Made by a program: the position numbers and the translations under genes
Notes under the pieces: generated by a model
What the model saw: only the letters and a program-made list of their open reading frames with translations
Told to the model about the DNA's origin: nothing
Databases searched by the model: none
Shown here: one piece after another, positions 43,164-51,424 of the stretch
Position numbering within the stretch: the stretch's first letter is position 1
Layout: every line of letters starts with the position of its first letter
NCBI GenBank assembly: GCA_049614485.1
Contig: JBMZDR010000015.1
Span: forward strand, 1-57,674
DNA: 57,674 nucleotides
From: GCA-2733415 sp049614485
GTDB lineage: Bacteria; Bacteroidota; Bacteroidia; Flavobacteriales; Flavobacteriaceae
Reading direction: 5' to 3'

Positions 43164-45131
43164 TTGAATAAATCGGTTTTTAAATATGTGAGTTTTCTTA
43201 GTTGTTTTTTGCTTTTTTATAGCGTAAACGGGCAAGAGCATGCCTTTGAAAATGAGTTTAAATTGCTTGATGCATCTGGTAAAATTGCTCAATATGAAAA
43301 TTTAAATGATTCAATAAAAAAGGCAAATGCTGATTTTCTTAAACAACAATTTGAAGAATTAGTTACAGATAGTACAATTAATAATCTCGGAAAAAAAACA
43401 AAATTTATTGTAGCGCAATTAAATTTTTATACGGGAAACTACATTGAGAGTGTTAATTTGTTTAAAGATCTTATTGATCAAGATGAGTATGATTTAACAC
43501 AAAAGGACAGCATGCATGTTTATGATGAGTTAAAAAAATCGTACTACAAACTTTATTTGTACTCAGAAGTGTTTGAAGTCAATTCTAAAATAAAACAACT
43601 AATAAATAATGGCGCAACATACCCGCTATGGAGCTACAATATGGATAGTTTTTTATATGCTAGACTACAACAGTTTGATAAAGCTATTATAGCGTTAAAA
43701 CTAGAAATCAAAAAGCTTAAAGAAAGTCATGAAACCGACCCTTTAATTATTCCTTCGGCTTATAATGACTTGGGGTATTATTTTTTTGAATCAAAGTTAA
43801 ATGATAGTGCTCTAGTTAACTTTAAGAAGTCTCTTAAGTATGCTGACAAATGGTTAAAAGGCGTAAATAAACAATCCTATGAGCAATTAGTAGGGGTGGT
43901 AAAAGGAAACATAGCAGCTGTATATGTACAACGTAAAAATTTTACTGAAGCTATAGACTATTTAAAAGAAGACGTAGAGGTTGGTGTGCGTACAAAAGCA
44001 TATATAGAGAGCACTTTACACAGTTATAGCCTTTTAGTTAAGTGTTATGTTGAACTAGGTATGTATGACAAAGCATTGAAGGCAATTAATGACGTTGAAA
44101 ACTATGTGCCATCGTTACAAGATCGAGAATCTTCTGTTGATTATTATGTAAGTAAATCAGACTATTATAAACATGTTAATCAATTAGACTCCGCATATCA
44201 TTACTTAACCAAGGCTTATAAAGTTAAAGATTATATTTCAACAAGAGGAATCCATGGTATGTTAGAAAGTAATGAACTGATGCATAGCATTACTGAAAAG
44301 GAGAAGTTATTAAAACAGTATCAAGTTGATTTAAAAAATCAGGAGTTGACACTAAAAAACACTCAAAAAAACATATTGATATTTTTTACGTCATTACTAT
44401 TATTACTACTTGGTTTAAGTTCGTATCATGTATTTAAGTTGAAAAAAAGCAAAAAAGAAATAAGATTAAAAAACAATCAAATACTTAATAAGAATAAAAA
44501 AATAAAAGAGGCTCTAGAAGAAAAGGAAGTGTTATTGAAAGAAGTGCATCATAGAGTAAAAAATAACTTACAAGTTATATCTGGTTTATTAGAACTGCAA
44601 AACATTACTGTATCTGATGATAGTGTTAAGTTGGCATTAAAAGAAGGGCAGAACAGAATTCAATCTGTAGCACTTGTACATAAAATGATGTATCAGTCGG
44701 CCAGTGTGAGTAAAGTAAATATGGAAAAATATTTAAAAGAGCTTTTGCAGGTACTTCAGTCATCATATGGTATTTCTGGTAAAATGATTAAAACAGAAAT
44801 ATCTGCATCAAATATTGACTTGGATGTGACACTTGCAGTTCCTTTAAGTTTAATTGTTAATGAAGCAGTTTGTAATGCGTATAAACATGCGTTTGTAACG
44901 CTAAATGAAGGTAATATTTTTGTAGGTATTGAAATAGAAAATGATACAACCTATACGTTAACAGTTAAAGATAATGGTATAGGTTTACCAAGCAATTTCA
45001 ATACCACTAAACTTAAATCTATCGGGTTTGATTTAATAAAGGGCTTAACAAAACAGCTCAAAGGACGTTTAGATGTAAATACAGACGAAGGAACAGAGAT
45101 TATTATTACATTTTTAAATAACGCATATTAA
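43164..45131 (+). CDS. TPR sensor histidine kinase (HisKA_2 type)
   Basis: This 655-residue kinase has a signal peptide-like start (VSFLSCFLLFYSVNGQ), an extracytoplasmic region of TPR-like helical repeats (about 60-390), one transmembrane helix (about 403-422) and a coiled coil. The HisKA_2 box LKEVHHRVKNNLQVISGLLELQ contains the probable phospho-acceptor His462/463. The HATPase domain follows with VNEAVCNAYKHAF (N box) and VKDNGIGLPSNF (G1). The start is a TTG (43164), since the next in-frame alternative, a GTG at 43188, would remove the basic part of the signal peptide. It overlaps the LytTR regulator by one base, so they are a cognate pair. The input signal is unknown. Confidence 0.88.
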   Translation: MNKSVFKYVSFLSCFLLFYSVNGQEHAFENEFKLLDASGKIAQYENLNDSIKKANADFLKQQFEELVTDSTINNLGKKTKFIVAQLNFYTGNYIESVNLFKDLIDQDEYDLTQKDSMHVYDELKKSYYKLYLYSEVFEVNSKIKQLINNGATYPLWSYNMDSFLYARLQQFDKAIIALKLEIKKLKESHETDPLIIPSAYNDLGYYFFESKLNDSALVNFKKSLKYADKWLKGVNKQSYEQLVGVVKGNIAAVYVQRKNFTEAIDYLKEDVEVGVRTKAYIESTLHSYSLLVKCYVELGMYDKALKAINDVENYVPSLQDRESSVDYYVSKSDYYKHVNQLDSAYHYLTKAYKVKDYISTRGIHGMLESNELMHSITEKEKLLKQYQVDLKNQELTLKNTQKNILIFFTSLLLLLLGLSSYHVFKLKKSKKEIRLKNNQILNKNKKIKEALEEKEVLLKEVHHRVKNNLQVISGLLELQNITVSDDSVKLALKEGQNRIQSVALVHKMMYQSASVSKVNMEKYLKELLQVLQSSYGISGKMIKTEISASNIDLDVTLAVPLSLIVNEAVCNAYKHAFVTLNEGNIFVGIEIENDTTYTLTVKDNGIGLPSNFNTTKLKSIGFDLIKGLTKQLKGRLDVNTDEGTEIIITFLNNAY

Positions 45132-45865
45132 TGAAGAAAACTGTTAAAGTATTAGTTGTTGAAGACGAGTATATAACCGCTAAAACGCTCTCAAACTTTT
45201 TGGAAGATTCTGGTTATAGTGTTGTTGGTTGTGCAATGGATGTTGCTGAAGCATTAAATTATTTAGAAACAAACGAAATAGATTGTGTTATATTAGATAT
45301 TAATTTAAATGATGAAAAAGATGGTGTGTGGGTGGCACATACTATTAAAGAAAAGTATCAGATCCCTTATATTTTTTTAACAGCATATACAGATAAAAGC
45401 ACTATTGAACGCGCTATAAAATCTAGCCCGTACGGATTTTTAGCAAAGCCTTTTCAAAAGGTAGAGCTTTTTAGTGCAATAGAAATAGCTTTATATAAAC
45501 ATAATGAATTAAGTTTAGTACAACAAGAAGTAACACAAAACTCAAAACCAAAAACCTTATTTTTAAAAAATATAGATAAGTTTGAAAAGGTGACTCTAAA
45601 TGACATTTGCATTATTGAATCTCAAAAAAATTACTTGCTAATACAAACTGAAAATGTATTGTATAAACATAGAGCAACATTAAAAGAATTTATAGAGTTG
45701 CTCCCAGATATGATTTTTATAAAAACACACAGAGCATTTTTGGTTAATAAAACAAAAGTAACAGCAATTGATAAAACAAATAATACGATAAGAGTTTTAA
45801 GTAAAAATATTCCTATATCTAAAGCCTATAAGCAAGAAGTGTTTAAAAAAATGAACTTTGATTAA
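45131..45865 (+). CDS. LytTR-family response regulator
   Basis: This 244-residue regulator has a receiver domain (VLVVEDEYITAK, phospho-acceptor Asp56 in CVILDINLN, the Thr in FLTAYTDKS and the Lys in GFLAKPFQ). Its C-terminal LytTR DNA-binding domain (about 140-242) contains ICIIESQKNYLLIQTEN, RATLKEFIELLPDMIFIKTHRAFLVN and the final KNIPISKAYK. LytTR domains bind pairs of direct repeats spaced by two helical turns. Five such pairs (ATCCCt-N15-ATCCCt) lie within 43-56 kb, one directly after this gene, so I infer it controls them. Confidence 0.92.
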   Translation: MKKTVKVLVVEDEYITAKTLSNFLEDSGYSVVGCAMDVAEALNYLETNEIDCVILDINLNDEKDGVWVAHTIKEKYQIPYIFLTAYTDKSTIERAIKSSPYGFLAKPFQKVELFSAIEIALYKHNELSLVQQEVTQNSKPKTLFLKNIDKFEKVTLNDICIIESQKNYLLIQTENVLYKHRATLKEFIELLPDMIFIKTHRAFLVNKTKVTAIDKTNNTIRVLSKNIPISKAYKQEVFKKMNFD

Positions 45866-45879
45866 GCGGGGTTTTATTT

Positions 45880-45942
45880 ATCCCTGTAAATAGGCACAAC
45901 ATCCCTTTTTTTTCTAAGCAGAGTTTTAATCGCATACCTTTG
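45880..45942 (+). promoter_or_regulatory. LytTR-type site 2 with -7 element, promoter of the candidate small RNA
   Basis: ATCCCT at 45880-45885 and 45901-45906 (21-bp period) is followed, after 28 bp, by an exact -7 element TACCTTTG (45935-45942). No ORF follows for 290 bp, so the product is the structured RNA described next. Confidence 0.7.
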
Positions 45943-45946
45943 CCTT

Positions 45947-46123
45947 GGTTGTCAGGTTTATCGGGTAATTTAAACAGACACAATTACGTTAAGAGGATTG
46001 TTTTTATAACAACCTAAAAGGCTTTTATTTTTTTTTGAAATAAAGTTTTTAAAATTAATTCGGGTATTAATTTATAAAACAAGCCAAAACAATAAAGAGA
46101 GCTATTTATAGCTCTCTTTTTTT
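45947..46123 (+). ncRNA. Candidate structured small RNA downstream of the LytTR regulator
   Basis: This 368-bp gene-free stretch (45866-46233) holds a promoter with a LytTR-type site, an intrinsic terminator and, between them, foldable sequence of about 177 nt. The predicted 5' end starts in GGTTGT (45947-45952), which pairs with ACAACC (46009-46014). Inside is a hairpin GTTTA / TAAAC with loop TCGGGTAATT (45961-45970). A second hairpin, AAATTAAT / ATTAATTT (46052-46073), exposes the loop TCGGGT. The same UCGGGU motif is therefore presented twice. I see no ORF. Function is inferred to be regulatory; I do not recognise a known RNA family. Confidence 0.5.
46094..46123 (+). terminator. Intrinsic terminator of the candidate small RNA
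   Basis: AAAGAGAGCTA and TAGCTCTCTTT form an 11-bp perfect stem with a 4-nt loop, running into T7. It isolates the RNA from the following fibre genes. Confidence 0.9.
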
Positions 46124-46173
46124 ATTCCTTATTATTAAGAGTTTTAGTAAAATAGAACACAAAACTTGATTCT

Positions 46174-46236
46174 ATCCCCAAAAAAAGTCCTTACACCCCT
46201 TTATTTTTACAAATCAAACAACAATTCATAATCTTG
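46174..46236 (+). promoter_or_regulatory. LytTR-type site 3 with -7 element, promoter of the fibre genes
   Basis: ATCCCC (46174-46179) and ACCCCT (46195-46200) have the 21-bp period. After 28 bp comes TAATCTTG (46229-46236), one base off TAnnTTTG. The expected transcript starts about 20 nt before the ATG at 46264. Confidence 0.6.
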
Positions 46237-46263
46237 ATTATACAAAAAAACACCAAGATTATT

Positions 46264-47916
46264 ATGAAACAAATATTATTTACATTATTTACATGTATAA
46301 CAATTACTGCCTATTCCCAAGTAGGTATTGGTACTGTAACTCCTGATGCTAGTGCCATGTTAGAAGTTGAAGCAACAGACAAAGGGGTGTTAATTCCTCG
46401 TGTAGCCATAGCGAACCTAAATACAGCAGCACCAGTAACTGCCCCAATTGAAAGTCTATTGGTTTACAACACAACTATTGCTACTGGTGTAGGCTTTCAT
46501 TATTGGGACGGAGCAAAATGGGTTCCGCTAGGAGGAGCAGCAGTAAATGATGGTGACTGGACCGTAGTGGGTAATAATATGTACAATGCCAATTCTGGTT
46601 ATGTGGGGGTAGGAACAACTACGCCAACGGCAAAACTGCATGTTGAAGATACCTCAGGAGCAACTGTTGTAGCGTTTAATGACGGTTTTGAAGATGATGG
46701 AGTTGCAGGAGTTTTATTATCTCCATTCACAACTTCAGGAACTGGTGGTAATTGGTCTATAACCTCTGGAGCAGGTGAATTTAATACAGGAACATACGGC
46801 GCAGGGTCTGGTTCTGGGGTAGACAGCAGTGATTCGAGATTAGAAATGACAATTACTATTCCTATAGGAGGGTCAGCTTACTCATTTGATTATAGAGTGG
46901 ATTCAGAAAGTAGTTTTGATTATCTAAGATTTTATGTGAATGATGTCCAAGAAGCAGGTGCTTCATGGTCAGGTGCAGTAGCTTGGGCTAATTATGCAGG
47001 AACACTTCCTGCAGGAACCCACACATTATCTTGGCGCTATTCAAAAGATGGTTCTTCAAGTTCGGGTTTAGACAGGGCTTTTATTGATAATATTTCAATA
47101 GCCTCAACTATTAACGGACAGCCAGTAGTAAGAATTGTTGATGGTTTTCAAGCAGCAGGAAGAGTGTTAACTTCAGATGCATTAGGTAATGCGTCATGGC
47201 AAGATGCAGGTGATGATGGTGACTGGTTAACATCAGGGACAAATATTTATAGTGCAAATACGGGTAATGTGGGTGTTGGTACAACCACTCCAACCGAAAA
47301 ATTTCATGTGTATGGACAACGAATGTTAATGGAAAACAACGGGAATGACGCCGTATATAGTACTTATAACTCAAGTACAAGTAAGGGGTATGAACTAATT
47401 GGAAGTTACCCAGCATGGCACGGTGATGCTATTTTTATAGGTGGGTATAACGTAAATCATACCGGTAATAGCTATGATAATGCTGATCAAATAATATGTG
47501 GTGGTACCAATGGGTCATTGCCAATAACAGCAACAGCATTCAATACAGCAAGTTCAAAAAATTACAAGAAAAATATTTCAGAATTAAAGTATGGGCTTGA
47601 TGCTATTTTAAAAATAAAACCAGTTAAATATCAATATAACTTTGATAAAACCGGATTATATACCATAGGCTTTATAGCTGAAGAGGTAAGCGAAGTGATT
47701 CCGGAAGTTGTTTCTCATGAAAATGAAGCACGTCAACTAGTTTCTCATAAAGAAGGTAAGCCTGTTTCTATGGATTATTCTAAAATGAGCGCCGTTTTAG
47801 TTAACGCAGTAAAAGAACAACATTCAAAAGTGCAAGAGTTAAAACAGAATAACAAAGAGTTAAAAGCACGTTTAGCAAAAATAGAAAAAGCGCTTTTAGA
47901 AAAAGCTCAGAAATAA
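46264..47916 (+). CDS. Exported tail-fibre-like protein with C-terminal S74 chaperone domain
   Basis: This 550-residue protein has a signal peptide (MKQILFTLFTCITITAYSQ) and starts its mature part with VGIGTVTPDASAMLEVEATDKG, a repeat unit (GVGTTTPTAKLHV, GVGTTTPTEKFHV) common in Bacteroidota surface fibres. A beta-sandwich insert at about 140-280 (FDYRVDSESSFDYLRFYVND) looks carbohydrate- or ligand-binding. The C-terminus is an intramolecular chaperone/peptidase S74 domain (SSKNYKKNISELKYGLDAI, GFIAEEVSEVIPEVV), which in phage tail spikes assists trimerisation and then cleaves itself off. A terminal coiled coil follows. I start at the ATG at 46264; the earlier TTG lies in the -7 element. Confidence 0.82.
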   Translation: MKQILFTLFTCITITAYSQVGIGTVTPDASAMLEVEATDKGVLIPRVAIANLNTAAPVTAPIESLLVYNTTIATGVGFHYWDGAKWVPLGGAAVNDGDWTVVGNNMYNANSGYVGVGTTTPTAKLHVEDTSGATVVAFNDGFEDDGVAGVLLSPFTTSGTGGNWSITSGAGEFNTGTYGAGSGSGVDSSDSRLEMTITIPIGGSAYSFDYRVDSESSFDYLRFYVNDVQEAGASWSGAVAWANYAGTLPAGTHTLSWRYSKDGSSSSGLDRAFIDNISIASTINGQPVVRIVDGFQAAGRVLTSDALGNASWQDAGDDGDWLTSGTNIYSANTGNVGVGTTTPTEKFHVYGQRMLMENNGNDAVYSTYNSSTSKGYELIGSYPAWHGDAIFIGGYNVNHTGNSYDNADQIICGGTNGSLPITATAFNTASSKNYKKNISELKYGLDAILKIKPVKYQYNFDKTGLYTIGFIAEEVSEVIPEVVSHENEARQLVSHKEGKPVSMDYSKMSAVLVNAVKEQHSKVQELKQNNKELKARLAKIEKALLEKAQK

Positions 47917-47948
47917 TAGTTTTTATTAATTTTTAAAACATGTAATTA

Positions 47949-49151
47949 ATGAAAAATAATTTACTAAATATCTTGATATTACTTCCTTTAGCAGTTTTTG
48001 CTCAAGTGGGTATAGGTACCACTGCACCTAATGCAAATGCAAAATTAGATGTAGTAGCAACTGACAAAGGAGTAGTAGTCCCTCGCGTAGCAATAGCAAA
48101 CTTAAGTACATCAGCGCCAGTAACAGCTCCGGTAGAAAGTTTGTTGGTTTACAATACTGCAGTGGCTACTGGAGTGGGGTTTCATTACTGGAATGGAACT
48201 CAATGGGTACCATTATCTGGAACAGCCGCTACTGATTCCGATTGGACTGTGGTTGGTAATGACATGCATAATGCCAATTCTGGTAATGTAGGTGTAGGAA
48301 CCACAACGCCATCATTGTTACTGCATGTTCAAGATACTGCACCAGCATTACGCTTAGTAAGTGGAACAGAAGCAACAGGGTTAATATTAGTATCTGATGC
48401 TAACGGAAACGCAAATTGGGGAACCATGGGCTTGGATGACGATTGGACTGTGAATGGAAATGATATGTATAACGCCAATACAGGAAATGTTGAGGTTGGT
48501 ACAATCTCTACAAAACCAAACCCTGCAAAGTTTGCAATTCAAACGAGTAGAGTGTTGTTGGAAAATACAGGTAATACGGTGTTAAGTTCTACAATATCCT
48601 CATTTTCACCGGTTAGATCTTATGAATTAATAGGAATGTATACCGATGCTGGTTTTAGTGCTAATGCCATTTATATTGGTGGATACAATGTAAATAATAC
48701 CACAGGAGCAGGTTATGATTGGGTAGATAGAATTTACTGCGGTAAAAATAATTTATTAGGAGTAACTCTACCAATTACAGCAACAGCATTTAATGTAGCG
48801 AGTTCAAGAAACTACAAGAAAAATATTTCTGAATTAGAATATGGCTTGAAAGATGTGTTAAAAATAAATCCAGTTACATATCAATACACCTATGATAAGG
48901 CAGGAATATATACTGTTGGATATATAGCAGAACAAGTAAGTGAAGTGATCCCTGAAGTGGTTGTCTATGAAAATGACAATCGTAAAATAGTTTCTCGAGA
49001 AGAAGGAAAACCAGTTTCAATGGATTACTCTAAAATGAATGCTGTTTTGGTAAATGCAGTAAAAGAACAACAGGTTGAAATAGATATTCTTGAAAAAGAA
49101 AACTCAATACTTGATCAACAACTCACAAGACTAGAAAAACAACTATTATAA
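47949..49151 (+). CDS. Exported S74-domain fibre protein, tandem paralogue
   Basis: This 400-residue protein is a paralogue of the preceding one, with the same order: signal peptide (residues 1-19), VGIGTTAPNANAKLDVVATDKG, internal GVGTTTPSLLLHV units, the S74 chaperone domain (SSRNYKKNISELEYGLKDV, GYIAEQVSEVIPEVV) and a C-terminal coiled coil. It lacks the ~140-residue beta-sandwich insert, so the pair arose by duplication followed by gain or loss of that domain. It starts 32 bases after the first copy and is surely cotranscribed. If these proteins form trimers, mixed trimers are possible. Confidence 0.82.
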   Translation: MKNNLLNILILLPLAVFAQVGIGTTAPNANAKLDVVATDKGVVVPRVAIANLSTSAPVTAPVESLLVYNTAVATGVGFHYWNGTQWVPLSGTAATDSDWTVVGNDMHNANSGNVGVGTTTPSLLLHVQDTAPALRLVSGTEATGLILVSDANGNANWGTMGLDDDWTVNGNDMYNANTGNVEVGTISTKPNPAKFAIQTSRVLLENTGNTVLSSTISSFSPVRSYELIGMYTDAGFSANAIYIGGYNVNNTTGAGYDWVDRIYCGKNNLLGVTLPITATAFNVASSRNYKKNISELEYGLKDVLKINPVTYQYTYDKAGIYTVGYIAEQVSEVIPEVVVYENDNRKIVSREEGKPVSMDYSKMNAVLVNAVKEQQVEIDILEKENSILDQQLTRLEKQLL

Positions 49152-49168
49152 TTTGCCCCAAAATTGCG

Positions 49169-49206
49169 AAAAGAGTTAAGCAATTCAATTGTTTAGCTCT
49201 TTTTTT
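49169..49206 (+). terminator. Terminator after the fibre genes
   Basis: AAAAGAGTTAAGCAAT pairs with ATTGTTTAGCTCTTTT through two G-T wobbles and runs into T7. Only 22 bases separate it from the next gene's ATG. Confidence 0.75.
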
Positions 49207-49228
49207 ACTAAAAAAATAAACTATTTAG

Positions 49229-51232
49229 ATGAATAAACAATTACTTATAACACTAATAATACTATTAACAATTTTTAAAACTCAAGCACAAATTGTTAAT
49301 GATCCTCCTTTTATATTATCAGTAAACGAATTAAAAGCATGGACATCTGGCGGTGCTACTGCAGATGCTAATAATATAGCAACGGAAAATCTTGCTGCAC
49401 GTTTTACAGCTGCAAGTACTCAGATGAATCCGTCTTTAGTAAATGATATTGAAATTGCTTGGTTGCCTGATGGTATGAACAACTTTGGAAATTATAATGG
49501 TGAGCAAACAGTGTTTAATAATTATAATTTTACGCATTGGGCATATATTGATAAGTTAATATGGTTTGGTGGTACAGCAGACGATACGGTTCAAATTCCT
49601 TCCGCACCTTGGGTAAATGCCGCACATAAAAACGGAGTTAAAGTATTTGGAAATGTCTTTTTTGCCCCTAATGCTTGGGGAGGCTCTACAGCAACAATGA
49701 CAAACTTTCTTGAAAAGGATGGCGCGGGTAATTTTATTGCAGTAGCCAAACTGACTGCTATAATTCAGTATTATAATTTTGACGGTTGGTTTATAAATGA
49801 AGAAACAGACACAAACGCAACCAACGGACAATTGATGTATGAGTTTGTTAGAGATTTAACAGCTGCAATTGAACCATTAGGAAAAGAAGTTATTTGGTAT
49901 GATGCGATGTTGTTAAGTGGTACAGTAAGTTGGCAGAATTATTTAAACGGTAATAACAATGCCTTTTTGCAAAATGATGAAAATAATGACGGTTCTGACG
50001 GGTATGAACAACGAGTGAGTAGTGCAATGTTTACTAATTTTTTCTGGAATTCATATCTATGGCCAGAAGCCTCAAATGCCAATGCCAATGCATTGGGTAG
50101 AAGCCCGTATGATGTTTTTTCAGGGGTCGATTTATGGCCAGGAAGAAACCAACCCGTTTTTGAAACAGGCGGAAACAATTGGATGAGTGATATTCATAAT
50201 TCAGCAACATCAGGAGGATACACTTCGTTAGGTTTATTCGCAACTAATGTTATATATAATAATGCACAGTATAGTAATTTTAATAATGACCCTAATGATA
50301 GGTTAAACTTCTATGAAGCAGAGAGGCATTTGTTTGCAGGGGCAGATCACAACCCTTCAACAGTAGACGCAACTGGTTTTAAAGGATTGTCTAATTGGAT
50401 TCCTGCAAGTTCAACAATTACAACACTTCCATTTGAAACAAGTTTTAACACGGGGCATGGAAGGAAAAAATTTGCGGCTGGTGTTCAAACAAGCTCTAAT
50501 GACTGGCATAATATGTCTGATCAAGAGGTGTTGCCTACTTGGCAATTTGCTGTAGAGGGGGCGCAATCCATCGGAGCTTCTTTTGATTTTAATGATGCGT
50601 ACAATGGAGGTAATTCAATAAAATTTGAAGGAATGATTACCGGAGGATCTCCTTCAACAATCAAATTATACAAAACGAACTTAACTGTTGGAAATGAAAC
50701 GGAGTTAGAACTAACCTACAAAACAGGGCAAATAGCACCAACAAATATGAATGTGCTACTAGCATTTGATGATAACCCTACAAATCTAATTTCATACAGT
50801 ATAGGGAGTAGTACATCAGCTGACTGGAATACAAAAACTATAGATATTACATCACATAGTGGTAAGAAACTTGTTATGATTGCTTTTGAGTTGAGCTCAG
50901 GTGTAACTGTAAATCCGTATTTAATAAACTTAGGGAAAATAAAAGTCTTTAATAACCCAGCTTTAGGTATTCATAATAATGATTTTGAAAAATTTAGCAT
51001 TTCACCAAATCCTAATAACGGAACATTTACGATTGATTTAACATCAAGGTCTGGGAAAAAAATTGCTATAGATGTATATGATATTAGAGGAGCTAAACTC
51101 TATTCAAAACTATTTGAAAGGTCATTACATTTTTCAAATGAAGTTCATCTGAAAAACGTATCGTCAGGTATTTATTTTGTGAATGTTTCTGACGGTGAAA
51201 ATCAAGAAGTTAGAAAAATTATTATAAATTAA
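49229..51232 (+). CDS. Secreted GH85 endo-beta-N-acetylglucosaminidase, T9SS type A
   Basis: This 667-residue enzyme should cut the chitobiose core of N-glycans. It has a signal peptide (residues 1-20) and a GH85 barrel that includes FTHWAYIDKLIWFGG, HKNGVKVFGNVFFAP and the active site DGWFINEET with Asn190 and Glu192, the usual Asn-x-Glu catalytic pair. A beta-sandwich (about 450-575) follows. A T9SS type A sorting domain (FSISPNPNNGTFTIDL ... GIYFVNVSDG) ends the protein. Substrate would be high-mannose or complex N-glycans of eukaryotic glycoproteins, family knowledge rather than proof. It lies just behind a terminator with no visible promoter, so read-through from the fibre genes is likely. 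Confidence 0.88.
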   Translation: MNKQLLITLIILLTIFKTQAQIVNDPPFILSVNELKAWTSGGATADANNIATENLAARFTAASTQMNPSLVNDIEIAWLPDGMNNFGNYNGEQTVFNNYNFTHWAYIDKLIWFGGTADDTVQIPSAPWVNAAHKNGVKVFGNVFFAPNAWGGSTATMTNFLEKDGAGNFIAVAKLTAIIQYYNFDGWFINEETDTNATNGQLMYEFVRDLTAAIEPLGKEVIWYDAMLLSGTVSWQNYLNGNNNAFLQNDENNDGSDGYEQRVSSAMFTNFFWNSYLWPEASNANANALGRSPYDVFSGVDLWPGRNQPVFETGGNNWMSDIHNSATSGGYTSLGLFATNVIYNNAQYSNFNNDPNDRLNFYEAERHLFAGADHNPSTVDATGFKGLSNWIPASSTITTLPFETSFNTGHGRKKFAAGVQTSSNDWHNMSDQEVLPTWQFAVEGAQSIGASFDFNDAYNGGNSIKFEGMITGGSPSTIKLYKTNLTVGNETELELTYKTGQIAPTNMNVLLAFDDNPTNLISYSIGSSTSADWNTKTIDITSHSGKKLVMIAFELSSGVTVNPYLINLGKIKVFNNPALGIHNNDFEKFSISPNPNNGTFTIDLTSRSGKKIAIDVYDIRGAKLYSKLFERSLHFSNEVHLKNVSSGIYFVNVSDGENQEVRKIIIN

Positions 51233-51259
51233 AAAAAAACGCCTTTTAACTCATTACAA

Positions 51260-51311
51260 TGTCATCATAAAAAAGGGTCTATAAATTTATAGACCCTTTT
51301 TTATGATGACA
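51260..51311. terminator. 52-bp perfect palindrome, bidirectional terminator
   Basis: The sequence reads the same on both strands over 52 bp, with the core AAAAAAGGGTCTATAAA and its complement. The GC core and flanking A/T tracts make it a strong terminator for the GH85 gene. Its last five bases also form the first arm of a TGACA/TGTCA repeat in the dnaK upstream region. Confidence 0.85.
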
Positions 51312-51377
51312 CCCCTGATGTCAATAAAATAAAACTGACACCATGTCATATTAATTGGCTTGGCATACAAATTGACA
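51307..51377 (+). promoter_or_regulatory. dnaK upstream region: two TGACA/TGTCA repeats and a sigma-54-like element
   Basis: TGACA-N7-TGTCA (51307-51323) and TGACA-CCA-TGTCA (51336-51348) are inverted repeats. TTGGCATACAAATTGAC (51360-51376) follows and resembles a sigma-54 promoter (GG-N10-GC), but with GA in place of GC. No TAnnTTTG element is present before the ATG at 51425. No CIRCE element is seen. Confidence 0.4.
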
Positions 51378-51424
51378 TTAGCTAAATGTAAAATTAAACG
51401 AATAGATAATTTAATATAATAAAG

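Noticed and set aside
48947..48952. ATCCCT inside the second fibre gene as another LytTR site
   Set aside because: It encodes part of the conserved VIPEVV segment, has no partner 21 bp away and lies in coding sequence.
51311..51316. ACCCCT upstream of dnaK as another LytTR half-site
   Set aside because: No second copy occurs 21 bp on either side.
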